This document shows, one piece after another, positions 16,642 through 24,970 of a DNA stretch of 64,000 nt. The notes under the pieces are model-generated. The model had not been told where the DNA came from. It saw only the letters and a program-made list of their open reading frames with translations, and searched no databases. How positions within the stretch are numbered: position 1 is the first letter of the stretch; each line of letters opens with the position of its first letter. This stretch comes from Ectothiorhodospira haloalkaliphila ATCC 51935 (GTDB lineage Bacteria > Pseudomonadota > Gammaproteobacteria > Ectothiorhodospirales > Ectothiorhodospiraceae), in assembly GCF_000633935.1 (NCBI RefSeq), contig NZ_KK214998.1:410046-474045 (forward strand). The letters run 5' to 3'. A program made the translations under genes and the position numbers.

Positions 16642-16900
16642 GGACGGTGAGGTGCGGGAATTGACGGATGATGACGTGAGCCGGATGCGCCCTTTGAAAG
16701 AGGCTTTACCGGAAGCCCTGCAGCGCTCCATTGGCCAGCGGGGCCATCAGCGCAGACCCGCAAAAGTGAAGACCTCCATTCGTCTGTCACCAGAGGTGGT
16801 GGAGCATTTCAGGGCCGAAGGTCACGGCTGGCAAAGTCGTATAGACCAGGCACTCAAGCAGTACATTCAGGAGCATGGCGAAGGCAAAAGCCGTCCCTGA
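16619..16900 (+). CDS. brnA: BrnA-family antitoxin
   Basis: 93-residue partner that neutralises BrnT and represses the operon. The N-terminal part is charged and probably binds the toxin; the C-terminal ribbon-helix-helix is KTSIRLSPEVVEHFRAEGHGWQSRIDQALKQYI, typical of BrnA. It overlaps brnT by 23 bp, so the two are translationally coupled. The assignment rests on both the domain and the pairing. Confidence 0.9.
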   Translation: MKTPLTDKDGEVRELTDDDVSRMRPLKEALPEALQRSIGQRGHQRRPAKVKTSIRLSPEVVEHFRAEGHGWQSRIDQALKQYIQEHGEGKSRP

Positions 16901-16916
16901 TGCCCACCCAAAGCTT

Positions 16917-17378
<462 letters not shown>

Positions 17379-17392
17379 GGTGTGGCGCTCCT

Positions 17393-18004
17393 TCAGGTGA
17401 TCATGCCAGTGCGACCGGCCCCGGCAGGCCAGCGAATCATGCCCCGCTCGGTGGCCACCGCATCCAGGTTCACGTCCCAGGGACGGCGGGGGAGGGTGTC
17501 CACCTGCTGGAAATCATAGGCCAGGCCCAGCAGACGGGGGCGATGCCAGTGGCGATGACGGTTGCGGTGGGCGAAGGTGGTGTCGTAGAAGCCACCGCCC
17601 ATGCCCAGACGGGTGCCCTTATCATCAAATCCCACCAGAGGCGTGATGATCAGGTCCAGGGCGCGGGCCGGCACGCGGTGGCGCTTGCTCACCGGGGGTT
17701 CGGGGATTCCGAAGCGATTGGGGATCAGGCGGGTGTCCGGGTCCCAGGCCACGAACCACAGCAGCCTGGGGTGAATGGGCGCCAGCACCGGCAGATAGAG
17801 CCGCTTGCCAGCCGCCCGGGCGGCTGCCATCAGGGGGGTGGGGTCCACCTCACCGCGATCCGGCAGGTACACGGCAATGCGCCGGGCCGAGGTGAACAGG
17901 GGGGTGTGCACCACCTGGCGGGCAATACACCGTGAACGGGCCGCGCGCTCTGCAGGGGGCAGGGCGAGTCTTTGTGCCCGCAGGGTGCGTCGGAGGGTTT
18001 TCAT
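17393..18004 (-). CDS. fau: 5-formyltetrahydrofolate cyclo-ligase
   Basis: 203-residue enzyme converting 5-formyl-THF to 5,10-methenyl-THF with ATP. Motifs: the opening LRAQRLALPPAERAARS, IAVYLPDRGEVDPTPL, and the glycine-rich G-x-G-G-G-F-Y-D-x-T (MGGGFYDTTF). Start at ATG 18004; a longer frame runs into the 6S RNA terminator and is not protein-like. It lies directly downstream of the 6S RNA, the conserved ssrS-fau (ygfA) unit, and ahead of the EVE gene. Confidence 0.95.
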   Translation of the reverse strand: MKTLRRTLRAQRLALPPAERAARSRCIARQVVHTPLFTSARRIAVYLPDRGEVDPTPLMAAARAAGKRLYLPVLAPIHPRLLWFVAWDPDTRLIPNRFGIPEPPVSKRHRVPARALDLIITPLVGFDDKGTRLGMGGGFYDTTFAHRNRHRHWHRPRLLGLAYDFQQVDTLPRRPWDVNLDAVATERGMIRWPAGAGRTGMIT

Positions 18005-18034
18005 GGCCTGGCGTGAGTGCAAGTGGAATCCCAT

Positions 18035-18066
18035 GAAAAAGGCCGGACCCGTGACAGGCCCGGCCT
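18035..18066 (-). terminator. Terminator of the 6S RNA
   Basis: On the minus strand a GGCCGG...CCGGCC stem is followed by five T, 15-20 bp after the predicted 3' end of 6S RNA and just before fau. Read-through would give the known ssrS-fau transcript. Confidence 0.75.
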
Positions 18067-18081
18067 TGCTTGCAAGAGGAC

Positions 18082-18265
18082 ACACTCCGCGAATGCCGTG
18101 GCAGACTTTCGACCTTGAACCAGTGGTTCAAGTGGGTGCCGACGCAGTGAATCAAGGCTTTCCGCTACGGGGCGGACATGCACAACATCACTGCAGAGTG
18201 GCTCCCGGGGTAGTTCATTAGGCTCAAGGATAATACCCAGCCGCTCACGAACACCGCAGAGGTGC
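18082..18265 (-). ncRNA. ssrS: 6S RNA, regulator of sigma-70 RNA polymerase
   Basis: About 184 nt, as in E. coli. The closing stem pairs CTCTGCG (5' side) with CGCGGAG (3' side). The conserved CACTTGAACC-ACTGGTTCAAGG hairpin and the GTCCGCCCC...AAGCCTTGA stretch line up with E. coli 6S. The gene lies between zapA and fau on the same strand, the standard gammaproteobacterial position. It mimics an open promoter and holds RNA polymerase in stationary phase. End positions are approximate. Confidence 0.92.
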
Positions 18266-18326
18266 CCAAACCGTAAAATCGTTGTTGGTGCAGGGTTTCA
18301 CCATACCACAGTCCCTGAGCCAGATC

Positions 18327-18350
18327 TTCGCGGCCAAGGGCCGCTCCCAT
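18327..18350. repeat. Family B REP-like half site
   Basis: TTCGCGGCCAAGGGCCGCTCCCA, the inverse of the GTGGGAGCGG-type REP seen elsewhere, lies between zapA and the 6S RNA gene. Confidence 0.7.
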
Positions 18351-18357
18351 CTGATTG

Positions 18358-18660
18358 TCAGTGTCCTTCGGCTTCCTTGTCCAGCGCCGAATCGACCCGC
18401 GCCCGCAGGGCTTGAATGCGCTTGTCCATGTCTGCCTGCTGATCCTTCAGCGTGAGCAGCTCGTGGGTGATGTTCAGGGCCGCCATCACGGCGATCCGGT
18501 CTCCACCCACCACCTTGCCTGTGTCCCGTATCTCCTTCATGCGACGGTCCAGCAGGTTGGCCGAGGCGATCAAGGCATGGCGTTGTTCTTCGGGGCAGGC
18601 CACCCGGTATTCCTTGCCCAGGATCTGAACCGTGACCGGTTCAGCAACGGTCTCCGTCAT
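18358..18660 (-). CDS. zapA: Cell division protein ZapA
   Basis: 100-residue FtsZ-ring stabiliser. The N-terminal globular part (VTVQILGKEYRVACPEEQRHALIASANLLDRRMKEI) and the C-terminal coiled coil (LKDQQADMDKRIQALRARVD) are the family layout. It overlaps the upstream coiled-coil gene by 4 bp and precedes ssrS. Confidence 0.95.
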   Translation of the reverse strand: MTETVAEPVTVQILGKEYRVACPEEQRHALIASANLLDRRMKEIRDTGKVVGGDRIAVMAALNITHELLTLKDQQADMDKRIQALRARVDSALDKEAEGH

Positions 18661-18890
18661 ACGGCCTGCTCCATGGACTTGAGACGGTTGATCATGGATT
18701 CCACCTTGATGCGCGCCTGCTCCCCCCTTTCGGTGAGTATGGACCGTTCCGTGAGTAATTGCTCGTTTTGCTGCCGAAGCATGTTGTTCTCATTCCGCAG
18801 TCGGTCGCAGGCACGGGCCAGCGCCTCGATGCGGGTTTCCAGATCGCGCAGGGTGCGGTCGGCCTCGGCGCTGTGGTGAATGGCGTTCAT
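18657..18890 (-). CDS. TIGR02449-type small coiled-coil protein (ZapB-like)
   Basis: 77 residues, almost entirely coiled coil (LRDLETRIEALARACDRLRN, LRQQNEQLLTERSILTERGE). Proteins of this type are encoded directly upstream of zapA in many gammaproteobacteria and are thought to act in cell division, but the function is not proven. Start at ATG 18890; a 12-residue longer version is possible. Its stop overlaps the zapA start. Confidence 0.85.
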   Translation of the reverse strand: MNAIHHSAEADRTLRDLETRIEALARACDRLRNENNMLRQQNEQLLTERSILTERGEQARIKVESMINRLKSMEQAV

Positions 18891-19058
18891 GGGGTCAATA
18901 TAGGCCTGTGCCCTGGGGGGCGTCAACGGGGCCGGTCCGCCCCTCCTGCGCGATCACGATCGGACCCTGCGCACGCGCTCCGCCCGCTGCCCGCGATGGC
19001 CTAGCGCCACGTGAGCTTGCTAGACTCCAAGGCCCCAGGTCTTCACGGATTCGCGAAC

Positions 19059-19361
19059 ATGCCCCCGGATGACGCCCCCGACTTCGCGCCGGCTCCTGAA
19101 GGTTCTGTGGTGATCGAATCGGTCACCCGCGGGGGTAAGCCCTGTCGCATCGTGGATACCACCGGGTTGGTTCCACGGGATCTCCTGGCATCGCTGCTGG
19201 AACAGCTGATCACCGAGCGGCGTTTCGGCCTCTCTGCGTTGTCGGAGGCGGGCAGTGGGGTGATCAACCTGGGAGAACCTCAGTTTGCCCACGTGCAACT
19301 GGACGAAGCTTTGTACCGTCTGATCCTGCTGCCCGACGAGGCGCGGCTGGAGCCTTTCTGA
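19059..19361 (+). CDS. Hypothetical protein, about 100 residues
   Basis: Not recognised. From ATG 19059 it reads MPPDDAPDFAPAPEGSVV..., with a central VTRGGKPCRIVDTTGLVPRD and a helical second half ending LILLPDEARLEPF. A GTG at 19011 would add 16 residues. It is divergent from the zapA operon and precedes ygfB by ~100 bp. The amino-acid pattern is plausible for a small soluble protein, but the gene call is moderate. Confidence 0.5.
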   Translation: MPPDDAPDFAPAPEGSVVIESVTRGGKPCRIVDTTGLVPRDLLASLLEQLITERRFGLSALSEAGSGVINLGEPQFAHVQLDEALYRLILLPDEARLEPF

Positions 19362-19465
19362 CTGCCTCGGCCTCAGGGCCGATGACACCCTGTTGACACT
19401 GATCGGCCCGGAACCGCTTGCCACCGATTGTTGTCCTGATCGCTATCCCGTGATGAGATTGCCCC

Positions 19466-20014
19466 ATGTTGCCCCAATATCAGACCGTTGAAGACGCCCT
19501 GCAGACTGCGGGTGCCACCGCCGGCGCCGCCGAAGTGCATGGCACCCTGTGCGGGATGCTCAGTGCCAATCTGGGCGCCGGCGTGGAGGCCTGGATGCGC
19601 GAACTCTTCCCGGAGGAGCAGCCCGGTGAGATGCCCACCGGCGAGCCCCGGCAGTTGCTGGGTCAGCTGTTCGACGAGACCCGTACGCAGCTCTCGGATG
19701 CCCTGCTGAGCTTTGAACTGCTGCTGCCGGGAGATGAAGACGACCTGGATGGCCGCGTGTCGGCCCTGGGCCACTGGTGCCAGGGGTTCCTCTACGGCCT
19801 GGCCGTGGCCGGTGTGACCGATCCGGGCAAGCTGCCGGAAGACTCGGCGGAATTCATCAAGGATCTTTCCGAGATCGCCGGCACCGGTTTCGACGTGGAG
19901 GAAGATGAGGAAAACGAGGAGGCCTATCAGGAGATCCAGGAGTACATCCGCATGGGGGTGCTGCTGGTCAGCGAGGAACTCCAACCCTTGAAGGGTCCAT
20001 CGCGGATCCAGTAA
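19466..20014 (+). CDS. ygfB: UPF0149 family protein YgfB
   Basis: 182 residues. The signature AAEVHGTLCGMLSAN and SALGHWCQGFLYGLAV with an acidic tail (DVEEDEENEEAYQEIQEYIRMG) matches YgfB. In Pseudomonas YgfB modulates expression of ampDh3/alpA; its general role is unclear. It heads the ygfB-pepP-ubiH-ubiI-like run, with pepP starting 15 bp downstream, as in E. coli. Confidence 0.93.
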   Translation: MLPQYQTVEDALQTAGATAGAAEVHGTLCGMLSANLGAGVEAWMRELFPEEQPGEMPTGEPRQLLGQLFDETRTQLSDALLSFELLLPGDEDDLDGRVSALGHWCQGFLYGLAVAGVTDPGKLPEDSAEFIKDLSEIAGTGFDVEEDEENEEAYQEIQEYIRMGVLLVSEELQPLKGPSRIQ

Positions 20015-20029
20015 CCGGGACCAAACCCC

Positions 20030-21355
20030 ATGCCCCTGAACAAGACCCAGCAAAAGGAATTCGCCCGTCGCCGCCGCCAGCTCATGCGCGCCATGGGGGA
20101 GGGCGGCATCGCCATCATTCCCGCCGCCCCGACGCGGTCGCGCAATCACGATGTGGAATATCCCTACCGGCAGGACAGCGATTTCTGGTACCTGACCGGC
20201 TTTATCGAGCCGGAATCCGTAGCCGTGCTGGTGCCGGGCCGGGAGCAGGGCGAGTTCATCCTGTTCTGCCGTGAACGGGATCCGACCATGGAGACCTGGA
20301 ATGGCCGACGCGCCGGCCAGGACGGTGCCGTGAAAGGCTTTGGCGCGGATGATTCCTTCCCCATTGGCGATATGGAGGAGATCCTGCCGGGCCTGCTGGA
20401 AAATCGGGAACGGGTGTACACCAGTCTCGGTCGCGACCCGGACTTCGACCGAAAGCTCATCGGCTGGGTGAACCACATCCGCGAGAAGGTGCGCTCGGGC
20501 GCACGTCCGCCCCACGAGTTCGTGGCCCTGGAATACCTGCTCCACGACATGCGCCTGTTCAAGTCCGCCTTCGAACTCAAGGCCATGCGCCAGGCGGCCA
20601 GGATCACCAGCGAGGCGCATGTTCAGGCCATGCGGGCCTGTCGCCCCGGCGCCTGGGAATACCAGGTGGAGGCGGAACTGCTCTACGCCTTTCGCCGCGC
20701 CGGCACCGAGCCTGCGTATCCCTCCATCGTGGGGGGCGGGGAGAATGGCTGCATCCTGCACTACACGGAGAACGAGGCCCAGCTCAAGGAGGGCGACCTG
20801 CTGCTGATCGATGCGGGTTGTGAATACCAGGGCTATGCCAGTGACATCACCCGCACCTTTCCGGTGAGCGGCCGCTTTTCCGGGCCTCAGCGGGAGGTGT
20901 ACGAACTGGTGCTGGAGGCCCAGAAGGCCGCCATCGCCCAGGTGGTCCCCGGCAATCATTGGGATGACCCTCACGTGGCGGCGGTCAAGGTGCTCACCAA
21001 GGGGCTGGTGAGCCTGGGGCTGCTCAAGGGCAAACCCGCCAGGCTCATCAAGGATGAAGCGTATCGCCCGTTCTACATGCACCGCACCGGTCACTGGCTG
21101 GGGATGGATGTGCACGATGTGGGCGATTACAAGCTGGGAGATGCCTGGCGGTTGCTGGAGCCGGGCATGGTCATGACCATTGAGCCGGGGCTGTATCTGA
21201 GCCGTGCCCTCAAGGGGGTGCCCAAGGCCTACCGGGATATCGGCATCCGCATCGAGGATGACGTGGTGGTGACCAAGGAGGGGCACGAAGTGCTCACGGC
21301 AGAGTGTCCGAAGGAACCCGATGAACTGGAATCCCTGGTGGGGACTCAGCCATGA
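20030..21355 (+). CDS. pepP: Xaa-Pro aminopeptidase (aminopeptidase P)
   Basis: 441 residues, the same length as E. coli PepP. Removes an N-terminal residue before proline. The N-terminal creatinase-like domain (~1-170) is followed by the pita-bread metallopeptidase domain with metal ligands Asp/Asp/His/Glu/Glu in LLIDAGCEY, SDITRTFPVSG, HRTGHWLGMDVHD, MTIEPGLYL and IRIEDDVVV. It overlaps ubiH by 4 bp, so the operon is translationally coupled. Confidence 0.96.
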   Translation: MPLNKTQQKEFARRRRQLMRAMGEGGIAIIPAAPTRSRNHDVEYPYRQDSDFWYLTGFIEPESVAVLVPGREQGEFILFCRERDPTMETWNGRRAGQDGAVKGFGADDSFPIGDMEEILPGLLENRERVYTSLGRDPDFDRKLIGWVNHIREKVRSGARPPHEFVALEYLLHDMRLFKSAFELKAMRQAARITSEAHVQAMRACRPGAWEYQVEAELLYAFRRAGTEPAYPSIVGGGENGCILHYTENEAQLKEGDLLLIDAGCEYQGYASDITRTFPVSGRFSGPQREVYELVLEAQKAAIAQVVPGNHWDDPHVAAVKVLTKGLVSLGLLKGKPARLIKDEAYRPFYMHRTGHWLGMDVHDVGDYKLGDAWRLLEPGMVMTIEPGLYLSRALKGVPKAYRDIGIRIEDDVVVTKEGHEVLTAECPKEPDELESLVGTQP

Positions 21356-22554
21356 CCCAGCCTCTGCCCGACGTGGATGTGGCGGTCATCGGGGGCGGCA
21401 TGGTGGGTGCCACCCTGGCCCTGGCAGCGGCCCGTACCGGGTTTTCCGTCCGTGTGATCGAGGCGCATCCGCCGGGGGTGGACGGCCAACCCAGTTACGA
21501 CGATCGAGCCACGGCGCTCTCCTGGGGCAGTCGCCGGATGCTTGATGACCTGGGTATCTGGGCGGACCTGGCGCCCCACGCTGAACCCATTCGCCGGATT
21601 CATGTGTCCCAGCGCGGTTATCTGGGGGCCACTCGCATGGATCATCATGACTCTGGTGTGGAGGCCCTGGGCTATGTGCTGATCAATCGGCATCTGGGAC
21701 CGGTACTGCATCAGGCCCTGGAGGCCAGTGGCGCGGCCGTGACCACCCCGGCGCAACTGCTGGATTACCAGGAGGGTGAGGATCACCTGATTCTCAAGAT
21801 TCGCCAGGGGCAGGAGGACCGGTCCCTGGGGGCACGTCTCGTGGTGGGCGCCGATGGCACCGGCTCGCGCCTTCGGGCCCTGGCCGGGATCGATGTGCAT
21901 GAATCCCCCTACGAGGGATCAGCCATCATCGCCAATGTCACACCGGGTCAGGATCACCAGGGGGTGGCCTATGAGCGATTTACCGATGAGGGGCCCATCG
22001 CCCTGCTGCCATTGACCCGCGGGCCGGATCATGAAAGGCGCTGCTCTCTGGTGTGGGTGCGCCCCCAGGAACAGGTGGCCCGGACCCTGGGCTGGAGTGA
22101 CAGGGAGTTTCTGGCCCGGTTGCAGGAGCGTTTTGGTCATCGCCTTGGATGTTTTCGCAAGGTGGGGCAACGGGCGGCCTATCCGCTGAGTCTGATCCGG
22201 GCGAAACGGGATACGGCCCCCCGTGTGGTGCTGGTGGGCAATGCCTCCCACACCATTCATCCGGTGGCGGGGCAGGGGTTCAATCTGGGGCTGCGGGATG
22301 TGCGCACCCTGGCGGATCTGTTGGCCCAGGCCCGGGTGGATGGCGAGGATCCGGGCTCCCCGGCCTTGCTGAGTGACTATGCATCCCGCCGCGAGGGGGA
22401 TCTGAACACCGTGATCCAGGCCACCGATGCCCTGGCGCGATTGTTCGCCACCCCGTTTTCGCCGCTGGCCCACCTGCGTGGTGCCGGCCTGATGCTGCTG
22501 GACCTTTGCGGGCCCCTGCGTCGGCGGGTGGCCAGGAAGGGAATGGGTTTGTAA
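21352..22554 (+). CDS. ubiH: Ubiquinone biosynthesis FAD hydroxylase UbiH
   Basis: 400-residue flavoprotein monooxygenase hydroxylating the ubiquinone ring. The N-terminal GxGxxG-type dinucleotide fold (VAVIGGGMVGATLALAAA), the DG motif VVGADGTGSRLR and the FAD motif VGNASHTIHPVAGQGFNLGLRD mark the UbiH/COQ6 family. Position directly after pepP identifies UbiH. Two adjacent paralogues suggest division of the hydroxylations between them. Confidence 0.92.
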   Translation: MTQPLPDVDVAVIGGGMVGATLALAAARTGFSVRVIEAHPPGVDGQPSYDDRATALSWGSRRMLDDLGIWADLAPHAEPIRRIHVSQRGYLGATRMDHHDSGVEALGYVLINRHLGPVLHQALEASGAAVTTPAQLLDYQEGEDHLILKIRQGQEDRSLGARLVVGADGTGSRLRALAGIDVHESPYEGSAIIANVTPGQDHQGVAYERFTDEGPIALLPLTRGPDHERRCSLVWVRPQEQVARTLGWSDREFLARLQERFGHRLGCFRKVGQRAAYPLSLIRAKRDTAPRVVLVGNASHTIHPVAGQGFNLGLRDVRTLADLLAQARVDGEDPGSPALLSDYASRREGDLNTVIQATDALARLFATPFSPLAHLRGAGLMLLDLCGPLRRRVARKGMGL

Positions 22555-22588
22555 CGCCGTCCTGGCGGAAGATACGGAGAGAACACGC

Positions 22589-23788
22589 ATGTCCCACGCG
22601 AAGACCCCGGAGTTTCACACCATCGTCGTTGGCGGCGGCATGGTGGGCGCTGCCCTGGCGGCTGAACTGGCCCAGTCCGGGCATCGGGTGGCCCTGGTGG
22701 AGGTCCAGCCGCCAGGGGCGTTTGACCCCGGAGGCGACCACGATCTGCGTGTGTCCGCCATCAATCGTGCGGCGCAGCGGGTGTTCCAGTCCCTGGGTGC
22801 CTGGGAGGGCATGATGGCCCTGCGGGCACACCCCTATCAGGCCATGGAGGTGTGGGATGCCGCCGGGTCGGGGCGCATCCGCTTCGAGGCCAGGGATCTG
22901 GCAGAGCCGGACCTGGGGCACATCATCGAGAACCGCGTCGTGCAGCGCGCCCTGTGGGATCGGCTGGAGCAGGACCCCATGGTTGAAATCATCGCCCCCG
23001 ACACCCTCATGGGGCTGGATGTGCGGCGCAGCCATGCAGAGATCACCCTGGCCAGCGGGCGTCGTCTCAAGGCCCTGTTGGTGGTGGGTGCCGATGGCGC
23101 CCGCTCGCGCCTGCGGGAATTGGCGGGCATTCGCGTGAACAGCCGGTACTACGGTCAACAGGCTCTGGTGGCCACCGTGCGTACGGCCCTTCCCCATGAG
23201 GACACGGCCTGGCAACGCTTCCTGTCCACGGGGCCACTGGCTTTTCTGCCCCTGGGGGATGGACGCTGCTCCATTGTGTGGTCGGCGGACGATGCCCGCG
23301 CGGAGGAGCTTCGGGATCTGAATGACGAGGCCTTTTGCCAGGCCCTTGCAGACGGGCTGGACTATCGTCTGGGGCAGGTGCTTGAGACATCCAGGCGGGC
23401 AGCCTTTCCCCTGCGCGGCTCCCAGGCGGAGCATTATGTGCGGCCCCGTGTGGCTCTGGTGGGGGATGCGGCCCATACCATCCACCCACTGGCGGGGCAG
23501 GGGGCCAACCTCGGTTTTCAGGATGCCCATGCCCTGGTCAGTGCGGTCTGTGCCCCGGGTGTGACTGATGCCGGAGAGCTTCGGGTGTTGCGTCGTTATG
23601 AGCGGGCCCGTCGCGGCGACAATCTGATCATGATGCGATCCATGGAGGGTTTCAGGTATCTCTTCGGTAGCGAACAGCCCCCGCTGGCGGCCCTGCGGGG
23701 GCTGGGCCTGAACCTGGCCCATCAGGTGACGCCGCTGAAGCACCTGTTGATGCGCCATGCCCTGGGCCTGGGCGAGCACCGAACCTGA
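22589..23788 (+). CDS. ubiI: Second ubiquinone FAD hydroxylase (UbiI/VisC-like)
   Basis: 399-residue paralogue of the preceding gene: FVVGGGMVGAALAAELAQ-type fold at the N-terminus (after TIV), VVGADGARSRLRELAGI, and GDAAHTIHPLAGQGANLGFQDAH. The last motif with GANLG is characteristic of UbiI/UbiF-type members. In E. coli visC (ubiI) follows ubiH, as here. Which ring position it hydroxylates cannot be read from sequence. The gap to ubiH is 34 bp. Confidence 0.9.
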   Translation: MSHAKTPEFHTIVVGGGMVGAALAAELAQSGHRVALVEVQPPGAFDPGGDHDLRVSAINRAAQRVFQSLGAWEGMMALRAHPYQAMEVWDAAGSGRIRFEARDLAEPDLGHIIENRVVQRALWDRLEQDPMVEIIAPDTLMGLDVRRSHAEITLASGRRLKALLVVGADGARSRLRELAGIRVNSRYYGQQALVATVRTALPHEDTAWQRFLSTGPLAFLPLGDGRCSIVWSADDARAEELRDLNDEAFCQALADGLDYRLGQVLETSRRAAFPLRGSQAEHYVRPRVALVGDAAHTIHPLAGQGANLGFQDAHALVSAVCAPGVTDAGELRVLRRYERARRGDNLIMMRSMEGFRYLFGSEQPPLAALRGLGLNLAHQVTPLKHLLMRHALGLGEHRT

Positions 23789-23811
23789 CCCATCTGTACT
23801 GATGCTTTTTT

Positions 23812-23985
23812 TGTGGGAGCGGCCCTTGGCCGCGATGCTTTTCAGGCAGGGCGCCGCTGTCGCGGCGCATCGCCGGCAGGCCGGCTCCCACGGGGGGGGT
23901 GGCTCGTCCTTGTGGGAGCGGCCCTTGGCCGCGAAGCGTTTTAAACGGGCCACCGCGGTCTCCGCGACTCGCCGGCAAGCTGTAC
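23812..23985. repeat. Family B REP-like elements, one full pair and one half
   Basis: GTGGGAGCGGCCCTTGGCCG at 23813 and its inverse GGCCGGCTCCCAC ending 23891 form one pair with an inner GCGCCGC...GCGGCGC hairpin. A second GTGGGAGCGGCCCTTGGCCG follows at 23912 with a decayed partner. The unit fills the gap between ubiI and the methyltransferase gene. Confidence 0.8.
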
Positions 23986-24026
23986 AATGGGCTTTTCACC
24001 ACTGGGTGCCACGGGGACGATTCGTC

Positions 24027-24629
24027 ATGAAAGAATTCTGGGATACCCGCTACTCCGGTTCGGAGTACGTCTACGGCACGGCCCCCAATGCCTATCTGCT
24101 GGCGCACCACGGCCTGTACCAGGCCGGGCAGACGGCGCTGGCCGTGGGCGATGGAGAGGGGCGCAATGGCGTCTGGCTGGCATCGCGGGGGCTGTCGGTC
24201 ACCTCGGTGGACTTCTCCCAGCAGGCACTGGCCAAGGCCCAGGCCCTGGCACAGCATCAGGGCGTGATCCTGGAAACGGTCTGGGCAGACCTGGTGGGCT
24301 GGAAGTGGCCCAAGGGCGAATTCGACCACGTGATCTCCATCTACGTGCATCTGCCTCCCGCTCAGCGTCGCCAGGTGCACCAGTCCATGCTGGAAGCCCT
24401 CAAACCTGGCGGCTGGTTACTGCTGGAGGCCTTTCATCCCGAACAGATCCATCACGAAAGCGGTGGCCCCCGTGAACCCGACATGCTCTACAGCAGCGTG
24501 ATGCTGCGGGAAGATCTGGCCGGCGCCGAATTCATGGAGCTGGCCGAACTGGCGATTCAACTGGATGAGGGGCCGGGCCACCGGGGCCGGGCTGCAGTGA
24601 CCCGTGCCTTGATTCGTCGTCCTGAATAG
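24027..24629 (+). CDS. Class I SAM-dependent methyltransferase (TehB-like)
   Basis: 200 residues. The opening FWDTRYSGSEYVYGTAPNAYL, the SAM-binding motif ALAVGDGEGRNGVWLASRGLSVTSVD, the acidic end of strand 2 (VDFSQQAL) and motif LKPGGWLLLEAFHPEQ place it near TehB/thiopurine-type methyltransferases. Substrate is unknown; tellurite or small-molecule detoxification is possible. ATG 24027 is used because the upstream frame is REP sequence. Confidence 0.88.
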   Translation: MKEFWDTRYSGSEYVYGTAPNAYLLAHHGLYQAGQTALAVGDGEGRNGVWLASRGLSVTSVDFSQQALAKAQALAQHQGVILETVWADLVGWKWPKGEFDHVISIYVHLPPAQRRQVHQSMLEALKPGGWLLLEAFHPEQIHHESGGPREPDMLYSSVMLREDLAGAEFMELAELAIQLDEGPGHRGRAAVTRALIRRPE

Positions 24630-24733
24630 CCTCAGTCTATCCCCCATATGAAGTTTATATGTCCATAAGTCCTTCCGAACCCGGGGCCGCTGGGTTATAG
24701 TGAGGTCATTGATTCGGGTGCCACGGTGCCCAG

Positions 24734-24910
24734 GCAGTGCGGGAGAGACCCCCACAGGGGGCGCCGAAGGCGCAACTTCCGCCCGGAAACGCTCAGGCAA
24801 AAGGACCGCGCTGCCACATATCGACTCTGGAGAGTGGCCTGTTTTCAGGCCCACCGAAGGGGATAATCGGGCATTTGCACCGGTTTAATCTCTCAGGTTT
24901 CAGGACAGAG
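24734..24910 (+). promoter_or_regulatory. Tandem glycine riboswitch controlling the gcv operon
   Basis: Two glycine aptamers in series. Aptamer 1 (24734-24814) has the outer stem GCAG...CTGC, GGGAGAGACC, GCGCCGAAGG and AACGCTCAGGCAAAAGGAC. Aptamer 2 (24824-24910) has CTCTGGAGAG, CCACCGAAGGGG and ATCTCTCAGGTTTCAGGACAGAG cores. These are the conserved GGAGA, CCGAAGG and CTCAGGCAAAAGGAC signatures of the class. It precedes gcvT and ends against a terminator, so glycine binding should allow transcription of the cleavage genes. Confidence 0.95.
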
Positions 24911-24951
24911 GGGCGGTCGACACACAACACGTGTCGGCCGCCCCTTTTTTG
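24909..24951 (+). terminator. Expression-platform terminator of the glycine riboswitch
   Basis: AGGGGCGGTCGACAC and GTGTCGGCCGCCCCT form a 15-bp stem (one G-T pair) followed by six T, directly after aptamer 2 and 20 bp before gcvT. The left arm overlaps the last bases of the aptamer stem, which fits an ON switch by terminator disruption. Confidence 0.88.
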
Positions 24952-24970
24952 TTTTCCGGGAGCCGAAAAG

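Noticed and set aside
18165-18350. 61-residue minus-strand frame upstream of fau
   Set aside because: It lies within the 6S RNA gene and its promoter region.
19373-21286. 637-residue minus-strand frame opposite ygfB and pepP
   Set aside because: Antisense shadow of two clear genes in G+C-rich DNA; its composition is His/Gly/Leu-rich without any domain, and it spans gene boundaries.
23989-24025. Part of the methyltransferase frame before 24027 as coding
   Set aside because: The upstream frame runs through REP-like repeats; the first ATG with a family-like sequence is 24027.
24737-24970. Upstream extension of gcvT through the riboswitch
   Set aside because: The region is fully explained by two glycine aptamers and a terminator; GcvT homology starts at 24971.
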